64,000 bases of DNA from Tetradesmus obliquus (lineage: Eukaryota; Chlorophyta; Chlorophyceae; Sphaeropleales; Scenedesmaceae): NCBI GenBank assembly GCA_030272155.1, contig CP126191.1, forward strand, positions 952,501-1,016,500. Reading direction: 5' to 3'. The position numbers and the translations under genes were made by a program. The notes below the pieces were generated by a model. That model saw nothing but the letters and a program-made list of their open reading frames with translations. It ran no database searches and was not told where the DNA came from. The first letter of the stretch is position 1. The number at the start of each line of letters is the position of its first letter. Positions 48,501 to 60,293 of this stretch are shown one piece after another.

Positions 48501-51126
48501 GCAAACCAGGTACTGTGATAGCAACAACAACAGGACAAATACTGCGATGCAGAGCCAGACATGAAAGCAAGCAAGGAAACTTTCAAACTTTGGATGGCGC
48601 AAAAACCTGGTGGCGGGTGTGTTAGTAACAGCCAGGGAGCAGTTCATGCCAGCAACTACGTACCAAGTCTTTCAGACAAGCCTGCCATGCCGCAACAGTG
48701 CATCTCAAACGAAAAGGCATACTGACAGAACAAGCCACACACAACGTCCCAAGTTCTTTGCTTTTCTAAGCCTGTCGCAGACCAGCCAGCATGTCACTCT
48801 ATGGCAGAGCTGACGAGCACACTGATATGTCGCTGCGAATGAAGCAAGCAGCACGATGATCCACCTTGCGTCAGGTGTTGCAACACCACCAAACGGCACA
48901 AACGCACGACAAGGCCCAGACCGACAGGTCACAGCATGCGCATGGCAGTGCTTGTCCTACCTGCTGATTGCGCATGCTGCGTTGTTCAAGAACAAAGCAG
49001 CAGCACATCGTCCAAGCTGTGCACTGCGCCAGCGCCATCATATGGTCAGCCTGACACAAGGCAGCATATGCACCATCACGCATGCCTCATGCTTCCCCTT
49101 ACCACCAGCCGTCCCTGACCTGACTGAAAGCCAATCAGCGCGCATACCACGTGCCTATACCATTGGCATTGGATTAACAATCAGAACATGGAAGGTAGTA
49201 CCTGCTGCTGCGGGCGAGCAATCGCACAGCAGCCTCTATCTGATCTGCAGTTGATCACTAGCTCAAGATTTAACAGAAGACAAACAGGCACACGCACACC
49301 GCATGCTGTACCAGAATGCCCAAGCCACACACACCAGCACACCACACACAAAGAGATGAAAACCGGCACTGCCCATCACCTGTGCCGCAGAAACACATGC
49401 GACCTGCACCCTGCTCGCTAACCCTGCAGGTAATGCCAAATCCAGCTATTGCAAGGCTCCAACTCAGCTCTGTGCAGCAGCAGCAGCAGACACACCACAT
49501 GCATTCGGCTGCAGCTGCTTTCCAGTGTAGTGCAGCTCCATCACGCTATGGTCTGTGATTGCTGGTGCTGCTGTGGCATGCATTGCAAGCTCCAAATATT
49601 GCTGGGAGGGCTTCAACCCTGCTGATGTACATCACAAACGCGCAACGGGCTGCATCTGTATCCACACAACAACCTGGTATCTGTGCTGCTGCACAGCTGC
49701 CACTGCTAGCCTGCAGTGGTATTGAAGCGGCAAACAGACCACAATCTGTGTGGCATAAGGCGTAGGCCGACATACAAAAGCATGCATTCGCCACCTTTCG
49801 TGCATGTATATGTCCACTGCATGTATACTCGTCCTCACCGCTGCAGCCACCAAATGACACCATTGTATGTAAGTGTCACGTGGCTACGGCAGGTCACACA
49901 TGGGCAGCATACACAGCAGACAAATCTGCCTGTACAACTGTACCAGCATAACACGGGCCTCCTGCCGCCGCAAAACAGCAGCACAGCATACGCCTGCCTA
50001 AGTACAACCTGCTGAGATAAGAGCAGTGCAAATCAAGCTGTGGCTGAGATGTACAGCTGCAACAGTGCATCACAATTGATCACGTATTCCATGCCTATGC
50101 CAGCCATACACTCAGCCTCGTTTGAATGATATTGCAACATCTGTAGAACCTTGTTTCAACCAGGCATGCACGCGCAACCCCCCACGCGTAGCACCAACTA
50201 AACGGCACAACAGCAGCACCATCCGTGCATGCACATGCACACCATAGGCAGTCTGCTCTAATCAGAGGATTGAGGCCATACTACGCTGCTTTATGTTGAC
50301 TTGATCTAAATCTCTACGCCAGTGTACACAACCATGGGAGAGGGTCATACTATACCCAGTGCCCAGCATCCCTAATCATCTGCAAATCCGTTTACACAGC
50401 ATCCCCTGCCAGCCATTTTGGCACCTCTGTGCTGGCTGAGCTCAGTCTGTTATGGTCAAAGTTAGTCAAACATGCAGAGCTGCAGCTGCGCCTGCTGGTC
50501 AAACTTGGTCAACATAGAAGGCGAGCAGCAGCTCCCACACCTTGTGACCCCCAGCAGACATGCTGCTTGCATTCAAAACTGCATGACAGCTGGTCATATG
50601 TGACAGGTCGAATTGTAGCAAAAAACACGAGCAGGGCAACCATGTGACAACCATCAGACAACGCCCACCCCCTGTGCAGAACTGCTGCTGCAGATTGCTC
50701 GCTCTGGGCATGCCGATCAAGACCTGTGCAGCAAGCACAGCAGCAAGGAACAATCCACCCACCCCAGCCATGCAGACATGCACCGCACAACACAGCCGCA
50801 CACGCATGTGCCTGTTGCTGTTGGGCTGGCATGCCTGCAAAGCACACTGCACAGCAGCGCTCGCACATGCATGCTGACCAAAGTCCTGCTGTGTCGGTCA
50901 CCCTCACAGGCATATGCACAGCCACCAACCCCATACCATGCAGCCCTCTGCAGGCATAACATGCCATGCAGTGCAAACTACGCATGCGATGCCCCACAAA
51001 CACGCGCCTGACCTTGCCAACATTCCAACCGCACCCCAACAACCCACATCAATCAGCTTCACTATTTCTTCAAACTCACACATCAGGCAGCAGATTCACA
51101 GAACCCCACAGTGCAGACCTTTGACC
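45574..51126. other. 5.5-kb region without a supported gene
   Basis: Between the TLC-domain gene and the 3' end of the 960-residue gene I find only short ORFs rich in Cys, His and Trp on both strands. No protein family or credible splice chain emerges. CAG/CTG tracts are rarer than in the genes; TGCATGCA-like words are common. A minus-strand TGTAA at 50396-50392 may end the 960-residue gene's transcript. The region could be plain intergenic DNA, a long UTR or a noncoding transcript. Confidence 0.45.
50392..50396 (-). terminator. Candidate TGTAA polyadenylation signal, 960-residue membrane protein gene
   Basis: Forward TTACA, minus-strand TGTAA, about 730 bp past the stop at 51127. Assigned by position only. 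Confidence 0.25.
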
Positions 51127-52136
51127 TCACAACGCCAGGTCATCATCGTCAGCGAACAGATCACCAGGCAGCAGCGCAACGCCAGTCGAGTAGCTCAGCT
51201 GCGCCTCACTCAGCTGCTGCTGCAGCCCCTGCTGCTGCTGCTGGCATGCGCTTGACAGCATCATGGGTTGTGTCAGTTGCAGCATCACCTCTGGCTGCAG
51301 CATTGCCGCTGCCCCACTCACCGCTGCTGCCGGCTGCAGCGAGTGATGCACAGCATAAACAGCAGCGGCTGGTGCTGCTGTCGCTGCTGGCCTGTCCAAA
51401 GCTGCATTCCATTGCAATGGCTGGAAGCTACCAGCTACAGCACCGCCGTGCATGCTGCTGCTGCTGCTGCTGACGCTGTTGTTGTTGTGCTTGATGGCAG
51501 CAATGGCAGCGCTGGCACTGAGATGTACAGCAGCACGCGAGCTGGCAGCTGGAGGTCCAATTGGGCTCGGCTGCCTTGGCGGCAGCGCAGCCTGCTGGCC
51601 TGTGGTTGCTGCTGCTGCTGCTGCTGCCACGAGTGCTGCTTGCAGGGGAGAGGCTGAGTCACCAAACAGGTTGTAGGCAGCAGCATTCCTGCTGACAGCT
51701 CGGAACACCTGGAGGCGTGCAGCTGCTGCCGCTGCTGCTTCTGCCTGTGCTTCTGCTGCTGCCGCTGCTGCTGAGGCAGCTCCTGTAGGCGCGTCTGGCT
51801 CTGCGGCAGAACCCCAGGACTGGAACAGGTCAGGCTGCTGCTGCTGCGGGGCCTGCATTGTGTGGGTTGGCAGCAGCGCTGCTGCAGCAGGTGCTGATGC
51901 AGCTGGCTGCCAGCTTGGTGCAGCAGATGCTGAGTGTGCATTGAAAGCATCAGATGCTGCCTGGGGATCCAGCCCACACTCTGCTGCTGCTGCAGCAGCT
52001 GCAGCAACATACCCCAGTGAAGGGATGGCAGGCCTTGTGGTTGCCCTCTGCGCTGCTGGTGTTGATGCTGTTGGAGCCTTTGGTTGTGCTGCTGGGACTG
52101 CTGCTGCTGGTGGTGGTGCCGGTTTTGCTGACCTTG

Positions 52137-52178
<42 letters not shown>

Positions 52179-54244
52179 CAGTTGGTGTGCCGGCATCTTG
52201 CGGGCCCATGAAAGGAGACCTCAGCTGCATCTTGGGTGTGCCTGGAGTCATTGGTGATGTGGGTGAAGGCAGGTCACTGCCGGCTGCCTGGCTGCTGCTG
52301 ATGCGCTTGGGCTTAGCTGGCTGTGCTGCGGGTGGTGTGGCAGGGCCAGCTGCTGCTGCTGCTGCTGCTGTTGGGGAGGGCAAGGAGGTGACGGCAGGCC
52401 TGGCAGTGGCAGCACCTGCTGCTGCTGCTGCTGGCTTGCCTGGTGGCTTCTTGGTGCCCCCGGTGCTGCTGTTACTGCTGTCAGTAGTGGCGCTTGGCTT
52501 GAGCACTGGAGGAGGTCTGATGGCGTCAATTCCTGCAGGCAGCATAGTGACACAACGCAACAGGGCAGCAAGCAAACACGGTGTGACGTCAGTGCCAGGT
52601 GATGCACATAATGGAGCTGTATCAACACCAGCAAACCAACTGATCTGCTACCACACCCAATAAGCACAACCCACAGCTGCATGCATGCATGCCTGACCTG
52701 CCTTCCTGCTAGCAACCACTCACCATCCTTGCAGAGTCTTGTCGCAGTGCGATTGCAAGCCACCCACCTGATGCACCCTTGGCAGCCTTGTCCCTCTTGC
52801 TCTTCCCGGTGCTGCTGCCGCCACCATTGCTGCTGCGTTTGGTGTCGCTGGCTCCTGTCAGCTGGTCCCGGCTGCTGGTGCTGCCTGGAATGCTGACACG
52901 CCGCTTTGCATCAGCAGCAATTGGAGATTTGGGAGATGCTGGAGGCTGAAGCATAGGACTGGCAGCTTGGCTCACAGCAGCCTTGCTGGGTGAGGCAGCA
53001 GCAGCTGCTGCTGCTGCCTTTGCTGATCGCTGCTTGTGATCAGGCTGTGTGGTGGTTGCCGGCTGAGATGCTGCCGAGCCCGGCATAGGTGATGATGCAG
53101 CTGCATGGCTGTTGACAGCAGCAGTTGCTGCAGGTTCTGATGCTGGCACCGAACCCTGCTTGCTTCCATGCTGCTGGGCCGCTGCATTGCTGCTGCTGCC
53201 CCTGTGTGCCTTCTGCTTGCGGCCGCGTTGCTGCTGCTGTTGCTGCTTGCTGCGGCTGCTGCCGCTGCTGGTGCTGCTGCCGGCGCTGCAGCTGCTGCCG
53301 GTGCTGTCGCTGCTGTGCAGTCTCAGCCCATCATCAAGTTCTGAGCAAGCTGAGCAGTCCAGCGAATCTGCTGTGACGAGCACAGCCACATCACCATGCT
53401 TCACCCAGCTGCTGAGCCACCGCACGCCTCGCAAACACAACAACCAAATGCCAGATGCGTTTGCTACAAATTGCCAGAGAATGTGTGCTGCAGCATGCCC
53501 AGAAACAAAGACTGCTGCAACAGCAAACCCTAGCAAGCGCAGCAGCACATGCTGCAGGATGACCACCAGCAGCACCATCCAATCCCAGTGGGGCCAGATG
53601 AATCCCACTGATGCTGCGCCGGCGATGAAAAAGCACTGAAACAGCAGCGACGATGTGTGCCGATCTATCAAACTGACAAGATCGGTTGGTGTACTGCCGT
53701 CGGATACAGCTGACAGGCCAGGCACTTGCCGCAGCTTGCGCAGCCATTGCCGCTTGTACTGTCGATTGATGCGTGATGCAATGAAGTACAAAAGTAGTGC
53801 AGCCACAAGCACCGCTGTGCCAATGACCACCCTGCTGTCCCACCAAGGTGGTGACTGATCAGCAGCAAGAGCAGCAAGAGTGGCAGCAGCAGCTGCTACC
53901 TCTTCTGGTGTCTGGGGTGGCCAGCTGCTGGGCAGCTTAATAGGTGGCTGCTGCTCGTTCTTTATTGGTTGTGCTGCACGACCATTATGCGTAATGGTCA
54001 GTTTGATTTCTTGCGTCGGCATGGCTTGCCCTGCTGGCATGGCACCTGGTGACCCTGCCGGTGCTGCTGATCCGCAGCCACAGCCACAGCCACACTGTTG
54101 CTGTGGAACATTGACGCAGAACTGCACGGGCTGTGGAACGGCCTCATTGTTGGCTGGGCGTTTCTGCTGCGCTGCAGAGCCCGCAGCGCACGAAACCGCC
54201 GCTGCCAGTAGCAAGCATATGAGACAATGAACCTTTGACATCAT
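51127..54244 (-). CDS. Unrecognised Ala/Ser-rich membrane protein with signal peptide
   Basis: Two exons join in phase: 54244..52768 and 52532..51127, giving 960 residues. Residues 1-24 (MMSKVHCLICLLLAAAVSCA) look like a signal peptide. A lumenal segment carries the Cys/Gly run QQQCGCGCGCG (about 48-58). A transmembrane helix at about 139-158 (VVIGTAVLVAALLLYFIA) is followed by a basic stretch (NRQYKRQWLRKLR), then hydrophobic segments at about 200-217, 222-247 and 250-272. From about residue 300 onward the protein is low-complexity Ala/Ser/Pro/Gln and ends in the acidic GDLFADDDDLAL. I do not recognise the family. The layout suggests an ER or secretory-pathway membrane protein with a long disordered cytosolic tail; that is inference. 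Met 52575 is intronic and not a start. Confidence 0.7.
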
Positions 54245-55468
54245 TGAGGGTTCTATCCTGCGGCTGCACTCATGATCATCAGGCTGTATAGGTGAATTGC
54301 TAATAGGTGAGTTGCTGGTGCGAGGAACTCAGACTGGCTGCACATGCGCGAATTCAGTCGTAAATTTGTGTGGATCGACAAATCTTACGCGGAACAGGGA
54401 TTTCACCGACGGCTCGCGCCAACTGAGAGTAACATCTCCGATTTATAAGCACGAAGGCGCGGTGACAACCTCCAAGTTTACGACCAGCCACCTAGACCTG
54501 GCATCCGTTGCAGCTTTGATTTATTAGCAACTAAATGTTAAAATCGAAAGGCGCGCATCTTTCATGCATCGTCTAGAAGCGCTTGAGTGACTGCAGCCAG
54601 GGGCAGTGAGAAGGTGACCAGTGCTTGAGCCCACAGAAGGCACTGGTCCACAGCTACCTGCTGTGTCCTGCCAGCTCCCTACCAACACACTTTTTCTTGC
54701 AGTTTGGCAGCGCTCAAGACTCACAGATAGCAGCTCTATAATGCGTTGATTTGAAGCACTAGTCAGTGTGCTGTCAGTGTGCTGTACATTTTGCCCGCCC
54801 GGCATATCACCGGCTTTGGAGCAAACAGTCTACAACATGCATGTGATCTGCAGATCAGGCATCCTCGACGGTGTTTCTTAAGTGTAACCCGTCCGTGGTT
54901 GCATCACGTTCTCCTTGTCCGACCACCCCAAGGCGCTCACTGTGCATGGCTGCATGATCAGCGATGGAATCTTGCTAAACTTTAGCGGAAATTGATACCA
55001 TGCACAAAGTATCGTCGCACCCGGCGCACGGACCAGTGCGCATGCTTGATCTGGCGATTGTCAGGCCACCTCAGCCAACGGATTCCGGTACACACGCTCC
55101 CAGGCAAGTCGGAGTGGAAATAAAAGTTTCCATCATGGCATGCCAGCCGTCACTGGCCCCAAAAGCAGCACACTGCATGAGGTACTGCAGCGTGCTTCTG
55201 ATGCGCAGAGACTGGGGAGAGCCATTGGCAGCCTGCCAGGAGGCCGCCTGAAACGTTTTAATGATGTACAAACTTGTATGTTGAGCTGGTACGTGCCGTA
55301 GCAATGCATACAGTGACAGCACATGCACGGTCACAGGTACGCTGTAACTGCTGTGCATGTCACAGTGTGACTGCTGCATGAGTCATGCAGCGCCTCTCAG
55401 AGTCTTCGGGGCACTCCGGGGCTGTGAGGCCTTCTATTCAAAGCGTGAGAACAGCACATGTACCCCAA
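54245..55468. promoter_or_regulatory. Upstream region of the 960-residue gene and 3' flank of the coiled-coil gene
   Basis: This 1.2-kb stretch lies between two minus-strand genes. It is AT-richer near 54440-54560 than its surroundings. No exon or named motif was found. Confidence 0.35.
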
Positions 55469-56328
55469 CTACTCCGACTGATCATCATCGCTGTCAGCCA
55501 GCGCAGAGAACAGTAGGCCCATGGCTGTGCCTGCTTGAGCTGGCCGTTGCCGCACACCCGGCTGCTGCTGCTGCACTGCAGCCGTGCCCGCCTTCCCAGT
55601 GGTGTTGCTGTTGCCACTGGCAGTGGCGTTGGATACAACAGCTGGCTGCCCCACGTTGTTGCTCACTGACCCTGCTGCTGGAGCTGCTGCTGCCGCTGCT
55701 GCTGGCCTTTCAGGAATCATCACACCAGCGGCCGCTACAACAGTTACTGTGGTGTATGTGCTGGCTGTTGCTGCTTTGACAGCTGATTGCACCTGTCCAA
55801 CAGCAGCTGTAGCTGCAGCTGGCTCCTCCAGCCGCCCGTTGCTGCTGTCCTGGGCTTTGCATCCCACGCCGGCTACCACAGCAGCAACAGCTGCTTTACC
55901 ACCCTGACTTGCTCCTGCTGCTGCTGCTGGTGGCGCTGGCGGCGCCTGTGTCGTCCTGACTCCTGCGAAGTCAGCATCTGCAGGACTTGGCATGCCTGCT
56001 GCTGCTGCTGCTGCCGCCTGTCCCTGTCCAACTGAACTGCAGGCGCCAGCATGCGGGGAGGCAGTTGAGCCTCCAACAGGCACCACGCTGCTGTTGCAGC
56101 CACGCATGCCTGCTGTTGCTGCTGCTGCTGGTGGTGCTGCAGCAGTACTTGCCTGTGGCTGCACCTGTACCTGCCTGCCGGGAAGACTGCCTGCTGCAGC
56201 AGACATGCCTCCAGGGACTCTGCCATATGTGTCCTGTTGCCGCTGCTGCTGCTGATGCAAGGCCTGGCGCGCTGAAATGAGCGAGGCAGGCACAGCTGCT
56301 CCTGCACCAGGCATACAGCCAGATGGGC

Positions 56329-56359
<31 letters not shown>

Positions 56360-56596
56360 GGAGCCCCCCCTGAAGACAGATGCACCCCTAAAGATGTGGT
56401 TTGCGGCCGCAGCCTGCGATGGCAGGCGCCCTTGCTGCTGCTGCTGTAAGGCACTCAGTGCAGACACTGCTGCACCTGGCAGGCTGCGCTGCTGCACATG
56501 CTCATGTCGCTGCTCCTGCGACAGGTGGCCGTGGCCTTGCTGCTGCTGCCATGGCTGCTGCAGCTGCACACCATCTGCGGCAACTGTGCCTGATTG

Positions 56597-56628
<32 letters not shown>

Positions 56629-59426
56629 ACCTCTTGCGCCCTTGTGGTGCTTGATCCAGCTCTGCTGCATTGTCACTAGCCTCTGAATAGCCCCGTTTGC
56701 ACCCAGACAGCAGCTCTGCTTTGCCTCTGCCGCTGCCAGCGCCAGCGCCGCTACTGCTGTTGCCGCCTCCTGTGCTCCTGCTGCTGCCGTGCACTGGCCT
56801 GCACTCGGCACCTGTGAATCCTGGTGCTGTGCAATCTGCAGGCCCTGCCACTGAAGGCACTGTTGCTGTCATCGTGGAGGTTGTTGGCGCTGCAAGCATG
56901 TTGACTGCTGCTGCAGCAGCGCCTGCGTTGCTGCTGGTGTTTAGCTGCTGGATGCTGGTTGCGGTGTTGTGAGTACGGGCAGGGTGAGCTAATGCCTCAT
57001 GCTGCTGCTGCTGCTGCTGTGGTGGTGGTGGAGCAGCGGCGACCACTGGTGTATGGTCAAGGTCAGGCTGAACTGCTGCTGCGGCTGCCTCAGTTGCTGC
57101 TGCTGCCATGGCCTCTGCTGCAGCTGCCTTTGCCTCTGCTGCGGCCGCTGTCGACTTTGCAGCAGCTGCTACTACCTCTGCAGCAGCTGCCGCCTGCTTG
57201 GCAGCAACTGCCTCACCAGCTGCGACAGCAGCAGACTTGTTGGCAGTTTCTACAGTAGCATGTGCAGAGGCTAAACTTGCAGTAGCCTTGCAGCGCAGTG
57301 CAGCATGCGCCTGCTGTGCCACCACTGCTGCCAGCACAGCAGTGTTGCGCTGCTGCAACATGCTTGATATCGCAGCTGCTGCAGCAGCGTCTACTGCCGA
57401 CAGCTGCTCCGCAAGCTGCAGCTTCTGTGCTGCTGCTGCTTCTTTGTCAGCATCAGTTTCACCCCGCAGCTGCTGCAACTGAGCTGCCAGGTCACTGACT
57501 TCGGCTTGCTTGTCTTCCAGTTGCTGCTTCAACTGCTTCTCCATGTCTGCCCTGTTTGCCTCATTTTCCTGCAGCTGCTGCTGTGCTGCCGCTAGCTGCT
57601 CCTGCAGCTGCTGCTGCGCGGCACGATGCTCCTCATCATGTGCTGCTCTGCTTGCCTGCAGCTCCTGCAACTGCTGCTGCGCTGCTTGCAGCGCTGTGGT
57701 CTTGGCTTCCAGCTTCTCTGCCAGCTTCTCACCAGCCTGCAGAGTGCAGCAGTTATGCAGACAGTGGTCACAACAGCAGCAGCAGCAGCAGCAGCAAGAC
57801 TGCTGGCAAAGCCGACGTGGTGCTGCTTGCAGCAGCACATAGAGTTCAGCACAGTGGGGTGTACATGGGCACCTTGTCAATCCATCCACAGCTTGCCTGC
57901 ACATGATTGCAGCACTATGGGTTGCTGTGGACGCTGCAGCCTAGAAGTCCAGCACAAAAAAGCACATGATTTGTTCAACAACAATAAGTTACTGTTACAC
58001 TGCAGCTCACCTGCACCATCTCCAGCAGCTGCTTCTCATGCCCCTTAAGCCCCGCCTCCTGGCCCTGGACCCTGGCTGTCACTTTTGTTAAGCCCTGCTG
58101 CAGCGCGCGCAGCTCCGCTTCGAGGGCATCTGTGAGGGGCTCCACTGCAGCCAGCTTGCGGGTGAGCCCTGCTGCCTCTGAGGCCTTGCAGGACAGCTGC
58201 ACCTGCAGCTGCGCAACCTGCGTGGTGTGGGGTGGGGTGGGGTCAGAAGCAGAGGCAGGTTAGGAGAGGTTGGGGTCAGCGGTTGAGGTTGGTTGCTTGC
58301 AGGAAAGCAGCACCGCTGCGCTGCACAAATGGGGATTGCAGGAAAGCATCGCTGCAGGAAAGCTTGCCAGTCAAAGCTTGCAGGATAGAAGCTGCATGGA
58401 AGAGGTGCTTGCAGGACGGTGAACAATGGATGTGCGTGCACACACAGGGCCAACAGCAATCGTGCACGGTGCCCTCAAATCAGTTGCATGAAGCAGATTG
58501 CTGGCTAGTGCTGACTCATGGAGCAAAATGTGCTGATACTCTCTTCCACTGCTTCTGCGTTGCATGCGGCGCAGAATTGGCTAATAATGAAGAACTCTAC
58601 AACTCAAATTGTACTGAACGTGTCAACTCAAAGTTTGCTGTACCTGTGCCCGCAGCGCCTGGCTGCTGCCCTCCCTTGATGCCAGCAGGGCGTGCACCTC
58701 TGCCCTGGACGCCTCCACCAGGTGCCTCGACTCGTCAGCTGCTGCGCAAGCATCTGACAGCTGCAGGCATGCAACAGGAACAGAGTATGTCCAAATGGCA
58801 ATCGCTGCACAGCAAACTGGTGCAGGGTGCTGGCCTGCGAGTAAAGCTGCTGGCTGCTGAGAAGCATGCAGCAGCAGCCCAACTGCGTGCACATCAGCGC
58901 ATGGAACTGAGTTGCCGCAGATTCGCTGCCGCACATGGACTCATTGAGCTACTAGCATGTCTTGTGCTGTAACTTGGGCTGTGGTCTCACCTGGTTCTTC
59001 AGCTGCTGCATGTCATCCTGCAGCACTGTGAGCTGCTGCCTGTGGTGCAGCTTGGCTTGGCTGAGCTGGGACATGCCATTGATGCAGGACTGACAGCAGC
59101 AGAAGATAGCAGGTAATCAACAACTGTGTATGATCATACCATACAGCTTGCAGTACAGGCAGGAACGGCACAAGCAACAGGTTGCTGCAAAGTGTTCAAC
59201 AACATTGGAGGCCAACATGCCACATCTCATGTAGTCTGTGCATGCTGCTTGTGGCGTGCCGCACCTGCTGCAGGTCAGCCACTTGCTTTGACAAGCTCTC
59301 TTTTTCGGCGATGAGGGCGCCGTTCTGCTCTTGCAGTTCATCCAGGCGAGCAGTAAGTCGGGAAAGCTTCACTGCCAGCAAGGCCCCACCACCATCCTCT
59401 TCCACTTTGACAGAGATTGCAGACAT
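55469..59426 (-). CDS. Coiled-coil protein with long Ala/Gln-rich disordered tail
   Basis: Five exons join in phase: 59426..59265, 59089..58991, 58760..58644, 58217..58011, 57736..55469, giving 950 residues. The first four exons and the start of the fifth form a long heptad-rich coiled coil: LSRLTARLDELQEQNGALIA, LTVLQDDMQQLKNQ, SRAEVHALLASREGSSQALR, VEPLTDALEAELRALQQGL and EKLAEKLEAKTTALQAAQQQ. An Ala-rich helical stretch follows, then about 500 residues of Ala/Gln/Gly/Ser low complexity, with an acidic end GLLFSALADSDDDQSE. I do not recognise the family; coiled-coil similarity alone does not assign a function. The Met inside 55469..57904 belongs to intron sequence, shown by the in-phase acceptor before AGEKLAEKLE. 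A start at 59426 fits MSAISVKVEEDGGG. Confidence 0.72.
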
Positions 59427-60293
59427 GAGTTTTGGAACGCGCAGTTTGATTAGTGTCTGCTTTGCGGTGATCAGCGAGCCTGCTTCATACGGACGACACG
59501 TTCTCTCTCTAGTAAAGGCTGTACGTGCTGATCCGCTCTGCTCAGCTCTGATTAATGTAAATATATGAAATATGAATTAGTGTAGCAACGACATCGCCAC
59601 GCGCTGCGAACAATGAAGTAGCTAGATTATGCATTCAAAGTGTGTCAGTGACAACCCTAGCCTGCAGGATCAGCCAGCCAAGTTCAGGAGCGGTCCCAAC
59701 TGCTTCGGATCACAGCAAAACGTCTTCTTGGCCCATGGAATAACATCAACCGGTCACTTCGCTCTACCGGCAACCCGCAGTATAGAACGGCACAGCAGGC
59801 ACACTGGCAGGCCGCCTGCCCGGCACTGGCCAGTGAGGCTCAGTGGGGACCGAGCACCTTCTCAGTTTCGAATAACCACCACAGATGACCACCACAGAGA
59901 TGCTAAACCGGGAGCAGCTGTTTGATGAACCAGCACATGCACAATACGTATTTGGCATACCAATTCGCGCTGCAGTTGGCATGTGACCGGCCATGAACAT
60001 CAGCCCGCCCTTGACCAGCCAGAGCCCCGCTCTTCGACAATAAGTATAGGTGGACTACAGCAGCTGCTGCGACAACACAATCTTCTGCAGCAGCTACTGT
60101 ACAACAGCCGCTCACCCCTAGCATCACTCTCAACTGTCACACAGTGCTACACACTCTGTGCTCCAACACTTACGGGTCTGCACATGCACAAGCACATGCA
60201 CGAATCCCTCCTGGTGCTCACACACCCGAGCATCACGCAGTGCACATCCAATCACATCTGCACAGTGACAACACACCCAACCGCCACCCTGCA
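59427..60293. promoter_or_regulatory. Coiled-coil gene upstream region and COX15 3' flank
   Basis: This 0.87-kb stretch lies between two minus-strand genes and must contain the coiled-coil gene promoter and the COX15 3' UTR. I found no TGTAA for COX15 here and no other motif. Confidence 0.35.

Noticed and set aside
52533..52575. Met at 52575 as start of a separate 482-residue protein
   Set aside because: The in-phase acceptor before 52532 joins the sequence to the exon ending at 52768, giving a single gene.
57737..57904. Cys-rich N-terminus (MCRQAV...) of an 811-residue minus ORF
   Set aside because: It is intron and CTG-tract sequence upstream of an in-phase acceptor; upstream coiled-coil exons replace it.
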